Origin: a virus
Direction: 5' to 3' (one strand)
IMG/VR virus record: IMGVR_UViG_3300025407_000011
Coordinates: 1 to 35,194 of that record
Length of the DNA: 35,194 bases
The notes beneath the pieces were generated by a model. It did not search any database. It was given only the letters and a program-made list of their open reading frames with translations, and had not been told where the DNA came from. This document shows, one piece after another, positions 19,285-27,627 of the stretch (positions within the stretch are counted from its first letter, which is position 1; each line of letters starts with the position of its first letter). Position numbers and translations under genes: made by a program.

Positions 19285-20361
19285 TTATGATTGTTGAACT
19301 GTTGTTGTGGTTTGCGTTTGACCAGGCAAGCCAACAGCTCCTGCAACCGTTCTAGCAATGTTTTGAGCATAGCTAGAGGTGAGTTGATTGATATATTGGT
19401 CAGCTTGGATGCCAGTTTGAATAGCGCCTTGAGCAATCTTATCGCCAACGCCTTGCAACTGAATACCCATATTCATTTGGTTAGCCAATAAACTTTGTGT
19501 TAATGTGGCAATTTGGTTCGCTGCTTGAGCTGCGCCTACACCACCTCTAGCCTCAGCACCTTGGGCTAATTGAGCACGTGCAGCCTGTAAAGTTTGTTGG
19601 TTAGCAGGAGTGAGTTGACCTTGTTGAGCCAACTGTTGTAATTGCTGACCCTGTTGTTGATAAGGCGCAGCCATAGACTGTAATTGTTGTTTTGCTTGAG
19701 CAGCTTCGTTTTGAGCTTTACGAACTGCGTTAGCTCCCAAAATAGCCTGTGTACCGCCAATACCAAGAGCAGCCAAGGTTTTAGGTTGAGAAAGATAATC
19801 TATTGCTTTTTGACCAAAAGATTTATCTGGAGCAGCAGGAGTTGCTGCAATTGGTTGTCCGCCTGTTTCGCCAAGTTGCGGTGCACTAGCGTCAGAAACT
19901 TGACCAACAGCTGTTCCGCCTGGCGAAAATGTTGTTCCAGAAGGAGTCAAAGAATAGTCTGTTGACGGAGAAAAACCAGAAGTTATAGGAGCGTTAGAAG
20001 GTACACCCGCTGCTTGTGGAGCAATACTATAGTTGGTTGACAAAGATGTTGGGGCGCTAATATCTCCTGTATTTGACACAGGAGCAAGAGAAGCTGACTG
20101 AATATCAGGCGTTGAAACAGGGGCTGTAGTAGCGGTTTCCGTTGCAGGAGATGCGCCCGCAATTTGCAAAGAATCTTCTAATTCGTAAGACGGAATACCC
20201 TCTGGAGTAATGCGTCCAGAACCGCCACGACTCTTTAAGAGTGCAGCTTCTTCCTCGCTAATGAAAGCTAGTTTGTGACCTGGAGGGGCTTTTGCTTGCA
20301 ACAATTTGGCAATCTGGCGAACATCACTGCCCATGCCTGTAAGTTTTTTAATTGCGCTCAT
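19285..20361 (-). CDS. Internal virion protein (358 aa)
   Basis: 358 aa. It starts helical (MSAIKKLTGMGSDVRQIAKL), then a long Thr/Ser/Pro/Ala-rich low-complexity linker (about 65-175). A helix and Gly-rich patch follow (LAALGIGGTQAILGANAVRK), then Gln/Ala-rich coiled coil (about 210-310, with QQQGQQLQQLAQQGQ) and an Ala-rich tail. The start overlaps the neighbour's stop (ATGA). A structural, ejected protein is inferred. Gln-rich coiled coil of this kind also occurs in DNA-ejection proteins of podoviruses. Confidence 0.74.
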   Translation of the reverse strand: MSAIKKLTGMGSDVRQIAKLLQAKAPPGHKLAFISEEEAALLKSRGGSGRITPEGIPSYELEDSLQIAGASPATETATTAPVSTPDIQSASLAPVSNTGDISAPTSLSTNYSIAPQAAGVPSNAPITSGFSPSTDYSLTPSGTTFSPGGTAVGQVSDASAPQLGETGGQPIAATPAAPDKSFGQKAIDYLSQPKTLAALGIGGTQAILGANAVRKAQNEAAQAKQQLQSMAAPYQQQGQQLQQLAQQGQLTPANQQTLQAARAQLAQGAEARGGVGAAQAANQIATLTQSLLANQMNMGIQLQGVGDKIAQGAIQTGIQADQYINQLTSSYAQNIARTVAGAVGLPGQTQTTTTVQQS

Positions 20362-21305
20362 ACGTTTAAGCCTTCCTTCAAAGATGAATATTTATCGCCC
20401 CATGCCAACTCTGGTGCTTTACCCGTGCTAGGGTCTAGCTCAGTACCACCAGGTGAGCCTCCTGTTGTAGAAGACGTTGTACCTGTTGTACCGCCAGATG
20501 TGCTTACGCCAGTTGTACTTGCGCTTACTTTTCCAGACCCTGTTGTTTTTGGGGCTAAGGCAAGATTTAATCCATATCCAAACACAGATTGCAATGCAGA
20601 TTGAGCCTCTGGAGATAAACCTGGTGTTGTTTGTGGCGTAGACGTTAGTGTATCTGTTGGTGTGGCTTGAGTAAATCCATAATCAACCCCGCCAGGCGTA
20701 AATACAGTAGGAGATAAAGTGTACTGTAGTCCTGGGGCTTGTGGTTCAGCAGGAGCAACCGTTTCTCCCGTTAAAACGCTAGAAGGTATTTGTAATCCTT
20801 CTGTACTTGTAGGAGCACTTTCAAGTGTACTAACTTGAGGTAAAGCGCTAGTGGGAGTTGTCAGCCCCGTTCCCGACATTGGGCCAGGAGACAAAGCTGA
20901 ACTTACAGCATCGGCAGCAGCAGCAGAGCCTCCTCCAATTACAGCTCCTTTGGCTGCTCCTTGAGCAATATTTTGTCCTGTTTGTGCAGCTTGTACTCCC
21001 CCCGCTGCAGCTCCTCCCGCAGTAGCCCCTGCAATGTCTCCTCCTGCAGCAGAGCCTACTCCACCTCCTACAGCGCCAGTAACCGCAGCTTGACCAATTT
21101 GTGTGGCGTTTGCGCCTTCAGCAGCAGCCGTACCAGCGCTAATAACTGCGCCTCCCGCAGCTGCGGCAGCAGTTGACCCTGAAGCAAACCCTAAAGACGT
21201 TCCAATAGCAGGAGCTAATTCTGGAGCAAGAACCGCTACAACAACAGGAATAATAGGGGCTAGTTGTTCAACCTTGTTTTGAACATGGTCGCCATACCAA
21301 CTCAT
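20358..21305 (-). CDS. Gly/Ala-rich internal virion protein (315 aa)
   Basis: 315 aa with GGAGG six bases before the ATG. Residues about 1-30 hold a hydrophobic helix (LAPIIPVVVAVLAPELAPA). About 40-140 are Gly/Ala-rich with repeated AAxGG patterns (GAVGGGVGSAAGGDIAGATA, QGAAKGAVIGGGSAAAADAV), typical of proteins that insert into membranes after ejection. The rest is Ser/Thr/Pro-rich linker ending WGDKYSSLKEGLNV. It starts the run of large internal genes. The composition is unlike its neighbours' coiled coils. Confidence 0.74.
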   Translation of the reverse strand: MSWYGDHVQNKVEQLAPIIPVVVAVLAPELAPAIGTSLGFASGSTAAAAAGGAVISAGTAAAEGANATQIGQAAVTGAVGGGVGSAAGGDIAGATAGGAAAGGVQAAQTGQNIAQGAAKGAVIGGGSAAAADAVSSALSPGPMSGTGLTTPTSALPQVSTLESAPTSTEGLQIPSSVLTGETVAPAEPQAPGLQYTLSPTVFTPGGVDYGFTQATPTDTLTSTPQTTPGLSPEAQSALQSVFGYGLNLALAPKTTGSGKVSASTTGVSTSGGTTGTTSSTTGGSPGGTELDPSTGKAPELAWGDKYSSLKEGLNV

Positions 21306-21574
21306 GCTACACCTCCTGCCATTTTTTGAGCAATCTTGCCCATTAAAACAAACATTGATAAAGCATGGTAATTAATAGACTGACCTAATTCTCCAGGGTC
21401 TATTAATTTGTAATTTTCTAGTTGTTTAATAAACATGGGATACAACGCTTTGTCTTTTATCGCTTGTTCTGCCATATTGCCAAACTGAACTATTATTTGA
21501 GGATTCACCCCGCCTTGTTGAATAGCTTGTTGTATTGCTTGTGTAACTTGCTGTACTTTTTGTTGGTCATCCAT
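21302..21574 (-). CDS. Small helical virion-region protein (90 aa)
   Basis: 90 aa from the ATG at 21574, which overlaps the previous stop (TAATG) and has AGGAG seven bases upstream; a longer frame to 21634 lacks this. It is helical: QKVQQVTQAIQQAIQQGGVN, then IVQFGNMAEQAIKDKAL, then YHALSMFVLMGKIAQKM. Gln-rich at the start, hydrophobic at the end. No family is recognised. Confidence 0.72.
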   Translation of the reverse strand: MDDQQKVQQVTQAIQQAIQQGGVNPQIIVQFGNMAEQAIKDKALYPMFIKQLENYKLIDPGELGQSINYHALSMFVLMGKIAQKMAGGVA

Positions 21575-21915
21575 TACACGACTCCTAACGCTTGTGCTAT
21601 CTGCTGGTGAATATCTTGGTGTACACCCAGCCAATCATAAAAATCATCTTCAACGTTAAAGTCAGCGTCTAACAACTGAAATGGGTTGTTAAGACTCAAG
21701 ATAGTTGCTAAAGACTCGTGCATCTGGTTGTGGATAAGTAGCCAGTCGTCAATGTTAGACGGGTCTATTTCTTCTATAGGGTAAAAAGGAGTAACAATCC
21801 CACGACTGTTGAGTGTTTGATAGAACAGTTCGTGTTGCAAATAGTTTTCAAACGCAAGCCTACCGAGACCTTGGACATCTCCAAATTCTACGTAAGCTAA
21901 GTCGTCTTGATTCAC
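21574..21915 (-). CDS. Acidic helical protein, unknown (113 aa)
   Basis: 113 aa from a GTG at 21915 overlapping the upstream TGA (GTGA), with AAGG nearby. It is acidic and rich in His, Asp and Gln: GLGRLAFENYLQHELFYQTL, then IDDWLLIHNQMHESLATI, then DWLGVHQDIHQQIAQAL. The two last blocks repeat a pattern (DDWLLIHNQMHESLA and YDWLGVHQDIHQQIA), an internal duplication of about 15 residues. That suggests a helical-repeat fold. A virion role is inferred from position. Confidence 0.74.
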   Translation of the reverse strand: MNQDDLAYVEFGDVQGLGRLAFENYLQHELFYQTLNSRGIVTPFYPIEEIDPSNIDDWLLIHNQMHESLATILSLNNPFQLLDADFNVEDDFYDWLGVHQDIHQQIAQALGVV

Positions 21916-22133
21916 TTGTCTGCCTTGTTATCTAGCTTGTTGAAAATCTGTTTACAAATATCTTTAATCTCGTCAATATCTCTGTGATAGTCTTCTTTTG
22001 TTACATAACTACGTTGAGTTTCACGAACATCGTTATCCAATCTTTCTATCGTCTTTGTGATGTTGTTCAGCACCCATCCTGCAAGAAATCCTGCAACTGT
22101 GACCGCAATATCAAATAGTTGTTGTAACTCCAT
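21912..22133 (-). CDS. Single-TM protein with a coiled-coil tail (73 aa)
   Basis: 73 aa. A hydrophobic N-terminal helix (LFDIAVTVAGFLAGWVLNNI, about 6-25) is followed by a charged coiled coil (TIERLDNDVRETQRSYVTK, DIDEIKDICKQIFNKL). I recall small phage proteins of this form, with an SYVxKxDYxxDIxEIK block, next to fibre or lysis genes. The layout also fits a holin-like or spanin-like protein, but its location within the tail genes is ambiguous. Confidence 0.72.
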   Translation of the reverse strand: MELQQLFDIAVTVAGFLAGWVLNNITKTIERLDNDVRETQRSYVTKEDYHRDIDEIKDICKQIFNKLDNKADK

Positions 22134-22134
22134 G

Positions 22135-23001
22135 TTAGACAGCGTAGTAAGGTACTTTTACGACAGTGCCATTTAAATCAAAAAGCATATATCCTTGCGG
22201 AACAAGCGGGATACTAGCCGTAGACATAGTGGCATTAGCGTTAGTCGTAGCAGTGTGGTTGATTGTTTGTACGTTTTGTGTACCAGCGTTAATTGTTACG
22301 TTACCGCTTGTAATTGTTACGTTAGAAAGAGTTAAGTTGCCAACACTAGACGTTGTTGAACCTAATGTTATGGTTGCGTTGCCCAATGTTGCTGTACTGT
22401 TAGATAAATAACTATTAGGAAATGTTGCACCTAATGCGTTAATAGTAATGGTGTTGTTACCATTTAACGTCATCGCATCTGTTGTTGCGTTATTTCCTAC
22501 AAAGTGAACAGCATTATTAGTAATAGTACCAATAACTAAATCTGCGTTACCAGAATAAGCGTAAACAACATTCGAGTTATAAAACCTTCCAGTTCCAGAA
22601 TAGGTGCTAGATGTAATTCCAAAATCACCGTAGGCAGTACCAGTATCATTGACAACCGTAAAGTCAGTAGATGCTTGATTACCGTTGCTTAAGTTTTGTA
22701 CAACTATTTGTATATAGCTATTATCACTTGCTGCATAGGAAGCAATAACGCCCGTGTCTGAATAAGATAAGTTGCCATAAGAAAATACGCCAACGTTTGA
22801 ATTTAAAAAAATATTTCCTGTGCCAACAAAAGAATTAGCTGTTGTTACATTATCAAAAACAGAACCACTACTAATTATTACATTGTTAAGAGTAAGATTA
22901 GATAAAGTTGTAGTAGTGCTACTGGCGTTAATAGTCGTGTTTCCCAGGATAAATGGAAACCCTGAATTACCACCACTTGAACTACTTACGGTCTTTAACA
23001 T
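22135..23001 (-). CDS. Tail fibre-like protein (288 aa)
   Basis: 288 aa, rich in Asn, Thr, Ser and Gly with regular strand repeats (NTTINASSTTTTLSNLTLNN), as in trimeric beta-helix fibres. The C-terminus IPLVPQGYMLFDLNGTVVKV is a compact end domain that recurs in phage fibre tips. Residues about 204-231 (ATLGNATITLGSTTSSVGNL and on) are nearly the same as a block in the 24111 protein. GGAG lies upstream of the ATG. It probably binds the host surface. Confidence 0.76.
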   Translation of the reverse strand: MLKTVSSSSGGNSGFPFILGNTTINASSTTTTLSNLTLNNVIISSGSVFDNVTTANSFVGTGNIFLNSNVGVFSYGNLSYSDTGVIASYAASDNSYIQIVVQNLSNGNQASTDFTVVNDTGTAYGDFGITSSTYSGTGRFYNSNVVYAYSGNADLVIGTITNNAVHFVGNNATTDAMTLNGNNTITINALGATFPNSYLSNSTATLGNATITLGSTTSSVGNLTLSNVTITSGNVTINAGTQNVQTINHTATTNANATMSTASIPLVPQGYMLFDLNGTVVKVPYYAV

Positions 23002-23038
23002 GATATACTAATCTCCATATCCACTAAAAAGGCGTTGT

Positions 23039-23494
23039 ATGAGTTCAAAACCTTGTCGAAAATGCAATGAAATAAAGTCATTATCCGACTTTCCACCGCA
23101 TAAACAAATGGCTGACGGTCATTTAAATACTTGCCGTCCTTGTTGGAGGAAGTATGCCAACGAACATAGGAAAACACCTTCTGGAATAGCAATGAGAAAG
23201 CGTGAAAAACAATATCCAGAAGTAAAAAAACGTTACAAACAATCTGAGAAAGGCAAACAAGCAGCAGCTCGTTACAAAAAAGACAAATCAAGAGAATCAG
23301 CAAAAAATGCAGTGAAATATGCTTTGCGAACAGGGAAACTTGTAAAAGAACCTTGTTTTGTTTGCGGTGACCCAAAGACTCACGGTCATCACTCATCTTA
23401 TGCTCCAGATATGAAACTTGCTGTGACATGGCTCTGCCAAAGTCATCATAATGAACTTCATATTGAGCATAGTGGTTACAAATCATGGATGTAA
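23039..23494 (+). CDS. HNH endonuclease, plus strand, inserted among minus-strand tail genes
   Basis: 151 aa. An N-terminal zinc knuckle (PCRKCNEIKSLSDFP and TCRPCWRKYA, two CxxC pairs) and a long basic helical linker (about 45-105) are followed by the nuclease core PCFVCGDPKTHGHHSSYAPD and WLCQSHHNELH. This belongs to a common phage family of free-standing HNH genes. It is the only plus-strand gene in about 22 kb of minus-strand genes, which suggests a recent, mobile insertion. The ribosome-binding site is weak (AAGG). Confidence 0.85.
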   Translation: MSSKPCRKCNEIKSLSDFPPHKQMADGHLNTCRPCWRKYANEHRKTPSGIAMRKREKQYPEVKKRYKQSEKGKQAAARYKKDKSRESAKNAVKYALRTGKLVKEPCFVCGDPKTHGHHSSYAPDMKLAVTWLCQSHHNELHIEHSGYKSWM

Positions 23495-23504
23495 TACTTT
23501 AGTA

Positions 23505-23840
23505 CTAGTCACCGTCGCCAGGCGTTATGTATATCGTTGCATTGCTACTTGTTGCATTTGCTGAAAAATAAGCATTAGGCATAAACGTGATAATCTCGTC
23601 TGTACCTGGCAATAGTGGCAAGCAATTAGACTGCGTACTTGTTGGCACAACAGCACCAGAAGACGCTAACGCAGAAGTTTGACCATATCCCAAAATAACA
23701 GTCACAGAACCGCTATTTATAATACGGTACTGGTTACCGCCTAGTGTTGCAGACGGTACTTGCACAGGAGTAGACGCAGTAGTTGTCGCAGAGATGACTA
23801 CTGTGTTACCGCAAGGAGAGAATGGTGCTGATACTGACAT
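23505..23840 (-). CDS. Beta-rich virion protein, paralogue of the 14319 gene
   Basis: 111 aa. The opening PFSPCGNTVVISATTTASTP, a middle of short strands (RIINSGSVTVILGYG, LLPGTDEIITFMPNAYFSA), and the end NATIYITPGDGD parallel the 14319-14669 protein. It is strand-rich with no helix. It lies between the inverted HNH gene and the 86-aa protein near the fibres, so a tail or decoration role is likely. Confidence 0.74.
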   Translation of the reverse strand: MSVSAPFSPCGNTVVISATTTASTPVQVPSATLGGNQYRIINSGSVTVILGYGQTSALASSGAVVPTSTQSNCLPLLPGTDEIITFMPNAYFSANATSSNATIYITPGDGD

Positions 23841-24101
23841 TTATTCACCTGGTAATTTTTGTGCTGCAACTGCTGATTGATAAGCTGATACTACTTCGGA
23901 TGTCCAAATTGCATTAGCAATAGCAGGTACTGGAGCAGGGTCGGATTGAGCAGCAGTATCGCCTGGATGTCTTACCCATCTTGTGAAGTTACGGGCAATC
24001 TCTACACCGTCTTTGGTGATGATTTCTGCTTGGCGTACTTGAATAGTGCCGTCTTGTAGCACTTCTGTTTTGTCGATAATTGTGGATGATGCTAGTGTCA
24101 T
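23841..24101 (-). CDS. Small protein next to the tail fibre (86 aa)
   Basis: 86 aa. TLASSTIIDKTEVLQDGTIQ, then VRQAEIITKDGVEIARNFTR and WVRHPGDTAA, match a small protein I recall from many phages, usually one gene from a fibre. Its C-terminal half has AIANAIWTSEVVSAYQSAV. It may be a fibre-assembly or tip-associated protein, but evidence is positional. It is separated from the fibre gene by nine bases. Confidence 0.76.
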   Translation of the reverse strand: MTLASSTIIDKTEVLQDGTIQVRQAEIITKDGVEIARNFTRWVRHPGDTAAQSDPAPVPAIANAIWTSEVVSAYQSAVAAQKLPGE

Positions 24102-24110
24102 GTTGACTCC

Positions 24111-24731
24111 TTAGAATGATGCTTGATATACTATTGTTAAAACAAGATAATTGTTTGATAAATTGGCATTTGTTGGTGTAGAAGAACCACCACTTTGTAA
24201 AACAATATTTGTATTTCCAGAATTAACTTGGCCCAAAAGTGTATTAGTTACATTTGGGCTTCTAGCGACCCCTGCTGAATAACTATTTGAACCTAATTGC
24301 GTAAAAGGCAAACCGCCAATTACTGCGGCAGAAGAATTTGCAGTAACTGGGTAATTTATATAAGCAAATACATAAACTAACCTTCCTACTTTAGTGTAAG
24401 TTGCGGCTGTAATACTAAAAGTTAAACTAGCCCCACTAGCATCCGTAGGTGTCCAAGTACCCGTTTCATAATCGTTAAGCGTAGATGCTGTTAATTCTCC
24501 GCTAGTATTGTTGTTAAAAACAATACCATTTGTTCCTGATGCAAATGTAATATTGCTACTAACTCCTGTAATTGTTGGATTTTGTAAAGTTAAATTACCC
24601 ACAATAGTTGTGGTATTTCCTAATCCTACAGTAGCGTTACCTAATGTTGCATTTGTTGCAAAGTTAGCATCTAACTGCGATAACGGTATGGATGTTGTTG
24701 CGGTTGCAAAAGTATAGGGTACACCAGACAT
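24111..24731 (-). CDS. Tail fibre or tail spike-like protein (206 aa)
   Basis: 206 aa. The N-terminal 60 residues are Asn/Thr-rich strands (ATLGNATVGLGNTTTIVGNL). LNDYETGTWTPT at about 84-95 is a motif common in phage tail and fibre proteins. The C-terminal domain is strand-rich (SITAATYTKVGRLVYVFAYI, LVLTIVYQASF) and probably forms the receptor-binding tip. It shares a block of about 28 residues with the 22135 fibre, which suggests shared assembly or domain duplication. Confidence 0.8.
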   Translation of the reverse strand: MSGVPYTFATATTSIPLSQLDANFATNATLGNATVGLGNTTTIVGNLTLQNPTITGVSSNITFASGTNGIVFNNNTSGELTASTLNDYETGTWTPTDASGASLTFSITAATYTKVGRLVYVFAYINYPVTANSSAAVIGGLPFTQLGSNSYSAGVARSPNVTNTLLGQVNSGNTNIVLQSGGSSTPTNANLSNNYLVLTIVYQASF

Positions 24732-24732
24732 A

Positions 24733-26739
24733 TTAGAACCTCACTCTTAATTCGTGTTCAAACTCAAACGTATTTACTACAAAACCCGCATTATTGGAAG
24801 TCATGGTGAGTCCCAAATACTTACCGTACTGCGAGGCATCCGATTTATACAAGTAATACCCTGTGGATAACAACCACTGTATAACAGCGCTACTGTTATT
24901 TACCCATGATATTACCTGAGAACTGTTATTTAGCCAAGAGACTCCAGTGTCAGACAATGTGTACGCTGGACTAGCTCCCTGCTCAGAATCTACCGTCACA
25001 TTAAACTGTCCACCGCTTGTTAACGTGGCTTCTACTGCAAATTTTAACGCTTGCTTGGTTCTTATGGGGTCTCCCATATCTTGCAAAGCGGTCTGAATGT
25101 AACTAGCAATATTGGTCGTTGTATTGTTGTAAAACTGATATAGCGCATTAGACGTATTTGTACCGTAAAGGTTTACTTTTCCACCTATAGGGGCAGAAGT
25201 AACATAAGGAATCTGTCCTTGATACGTAATAAACCATTTTTTCTCAAAAAACACGGCTTGGATGTACCTAGAACCACCGTATCCAAACGGACATCCGCTG
25301 GTTACGTAAAAGTTAAACACTGCACACAAAATATTGTTGAGCAACGCCTGACCAGCTGTAATTGGTTTTGTAAAGTCTATGTACGGAAAAATACCGTCTA
25401 GTGGGTCACTAATCTTGGTAGTTGTAGAACCCACAAGGGCGTACACACCATAGTCGTTCAAGAACAAAACAGACCTGAAGTACGGGAATATGGCGTAAAT
25501 ACGCTTAGAACCGATAGACGCAGAGACGTTTGTATTGGTAAATACGGTACTTCCTGTAGAAGTGACCTGTAAATTACTAAATACGTTGATACTGTCGTCA
25601 CCAAAAATGTACAAAAAGTTATTGGCTGACAAAATAGCTTGAATATTGCCGTGCAGGGTCGAATCCGTCAGATTAAACGCCACGGCAGATACAGAACTAA
25701 AATCTGTTGGGCTAACCGCACTAGAAGCATAGACTGTCCGACCTGCCGCTACCCAGACACGGCCTGAGAACGTGGCTACATCCACAATTCCGTTGGTATT
25801 GACAATAGCAGTAGCCGTTGCGTTGGCAGTAACGTTGGCTGTATACCCGTTAGCAAAGCTCACAGTAGGCGCTGAAGTGTATCCAGAGCCAGGATTATTC
25901 ATAATAACCTGGGTTACAGCGTTACCAGAGACGATTGCAGTACCGTTAGCGCCTGACCCGCCACCACCGCTAAATGTGACGTAAAAAGAGCCGTTAGCAC
26001 CGTATCCAAAGCCCCCAGAATTGATTAAAACCGAGACTGTACCCGTTGCAAAGGTTGTTAATTGGCAGATAGCAGTGGCATTTGTTGTTGCTCCACCGCC
26101 TTTAATTGTGATAGATGGGGGTGACGTGTATCCAGAACCCGCATTTGTGAGTGATATATAGCTGACTGTGTTGGCTGTACTGACTGTAGCTACCGCAGTA
26201 GCTTGTACACCGCCTGTCTGATTAGGTGCGCCAATTACAACGTCAGGAACACCAGTGTATCCAGCTCCAGGATTTGTAATTGCGATAACACCTATAGAAC
26301 CTATGGCGACTAAGTTACCGCCATCCCACTCATAAAGACCTTTTACAGGGTCTCCAATGTACAAATTGGTGTTTTGATATTGTGTAGCTGCTACACCAGA
26401 AGCAGAAAACGTACCAGCAGCAGCAATATTGCCTCTAGTCAAGCTAGTTAAATCAAAATACTGCATTGACCCGTCAATTTGAGACGCAACTAAGTAATCA
26501 TCTGTAATATTTGCACTTGTCAAATAAGTAACAGTGTTGGAAAAAACTACAGCGTTACCTGACGAATTACTGACAGTTGTGGATTGAGGCGTAATACGCA
26601 AATTACCCGAACCAACGGGCATAGCGTTCTCTAGCCAGTAAAACTCATCTTTCTCGATTGCCGTGCGGTTGGCTTTGGTGTCAATTCCCTTGAATTGTTT
26701 AATAACCGCATAGCTTTTCTTTTGCTCTGCTGCTGCCAT
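24733..26739 (-). CDS. Tail nozzle/DNA stabilisation-like protein with GSGYTSxP repeats
   Basis: 668 aa. KQFKGIDTKANRTAIEKDEF (about 14-33) opens as in podovirus tail nozzle and packaged-DNA stabilisation proteins (P22 gp10-like). The later part (FSGRVWVAAGRTVYAS, LYIFGDDSINVFSN and on) fits the beta-propeller body. Residues about 150-318 are an insertion of four repeats with the motif GxGYTSxPxV. The segments GAGYTGVPDVVI, GSGYTSPPSITI and GSGYTSAPTVSF are clear. The third repeat is degenerate. This insert may be exposed on the nozzle and could bind host glycans. GGAGG lies upstream. Confidence 0.75.
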   Translation of the reverse strand: MAAAEQKKSYAVIKQFKGIDTKANRTAIEKDEFYWLENAMPVGSGNLRITPQSTTVSNSSGNAVVFSNTVTYLTSANITDDYLVASQIDGSMQYFDLTSLTRGNIAAAGTFSASGVAATQYQNTNLYIGDPVKGLYEWDGGNLVAIGSIGVIAITNPGAGYTGVPDVVIGAPNQTGGVQATAVATVSTANTVSYISLTNAGSGYTSPPSITIKGGGATTNATAICQLTTFATGTVSVLINSGGFGYGANGSFYVTFSGGGGSGANGTAIVSGNAVTQVIMNNPGSGYTSAPTVSFANGYTANVTANATATAIVNTNGIVDVATFSGRVWVAAGRTVYASSAVSPTDFSSVSAVAFNLTDSTLHGNIQAILSANNFLYIFGDDSINVFSNLQVTSTGSTVFTNTNVSASIGSKRIYAIFPYFRSVLFLNDYGVYALVGSTTTKISDPLDGIFPYIDFTKPITAGQALLNNILCAVFNFYVTSGCPFGYGGSRYIQAVFFEKKWFITYQGQIPYVTSAPIGGKVNLYGTNTSNALYQFYNNTTTNIASYIQTALQDMGDPIRTKQALKFAVEATLTSGGQFNVTVDSEQGASPAYTLSDTGVSWLNNSSQVISWVNNSSAVIQWLLSTGYYLYKSDASQYGKYLGLTMTSNNAGFVVNTFEFEHELRVRF

Positions 26740-26741
26740 TC

Positions 26742-27614
26742 CTAACCTCCACTACTATAGGGGTTCGGAATCCTTCTTGTATAGGTACTGTTGAGTACGT
26801 TCAAGACGTGTTTGTTGTATTCTTGCTTAAATATCTCGGCTTCACCGTAAGATTGCTCGTAAAACTTAGCCTTGTAAGCAGAGTAATACTGAACACAGGT
26901 TGACCATGGGTCTAGTATCTGGTCTACGGCTGTTGGCGTACTCAGAGACAGGGCTGTCGGTAAAATGACAGTATCTAGCTCAATGTAGTAACTTTGGTCA
27001 GGTACAGGTGCAATGTATATCTGTTGCTGACCGTACACGGAGAAACAAATGGGTCTGCCTACGTAATTTTGCCAATAACGTAACTGAGCTGTGAAGTCAG
27101 ACCAAGGAAGATAACGCATAGGAATACGGCTGTTACCCCAGTATAAATTAATACCAAGAATGTCAATCGTATTAATTGCATTGGGTAGAGCTTGGAATGG
27201 GATGATTTCCGCATTTTGTACGTAGAGCAAAGTTGCTGTACCGTCAGCGAAAGCAGTAGATGGGGGAAAAATATTAGAGCCAGTAGGGTACGCAGGAGCG
27301 GATGACCCAGAAGTTCCTGAAGTTTGGTACTGGTAGATGTAGATGTTGCTGAAAACATATTGCCCCGCAGTTACAGCCGTATTAGCTACCCAAGGAGTAG
27401 CTGGTGTTTGATTTGTGTTTGTACTGGTGTACGGGTTGTATGAGGCAATAGGCGTGGAAGTGTTTTGTACCGTCCGCAAGCATCCTGTGTCTCTAACTAA
27501 TCTTTCTCTAGCCTCGTTAATGTAATTTGTTAACTGAGACTGCGACCAAAAGTTATTGTTGGAGTCATGCAACAGATTTTCAACTTGATAAAGGTAATCA
27601 TTGAGCGTTGGCAT
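26742..27614 (-). CDS. Head-tail adaptor-like protein (290 aa)
   Basis: 290 aa. MPTLNDYLYQVENLLHDSNN, then FWSQSQLTNYINEARERLVRD, match the N-terminal helical motif I recall for phage adaptor proteins: the pattern xxLLxD-x(3)-FWSxxxLxxYINEARxxxxRDTG. A Thr/Pro-rich strand segment (about 60-130) follows, and the C-terminal half has LILDPWSTCVQYYSAYKAKF-like helices ending in YTRRIPNPYSSGG. It would seal the portal and connect to the nozzle gene just after it. Confidence 0.78.
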   Translation of the reverse strand: MPTLNDYLYQVENLLHDSNNNFWSQSQLTNYINEARERLVRDTGCLRTVQNTSTPIASYNPYTSTNTNQTPATPWVANTAVTAGQYVFSNIYIYQYQTSGTSGSSAPAYPTGSNIFPPSTAFADGTATLLYVQNAEIIPFQALPNAINTIDILGINLYWGNSRIPMRYLPWSDFTAQLRYWQNYVGRPICFSVYGQQQIYIAPVPDQSYYIELDTVILPTALSLSTPTAVDQILDPWSTCVQYYSAYKAKFYEQSYGEAEIFKQEYNKHVLNVLNSTYTRRIPNPYSSGG

Positions 27615-27627
27615 GAAGCATCCATAG

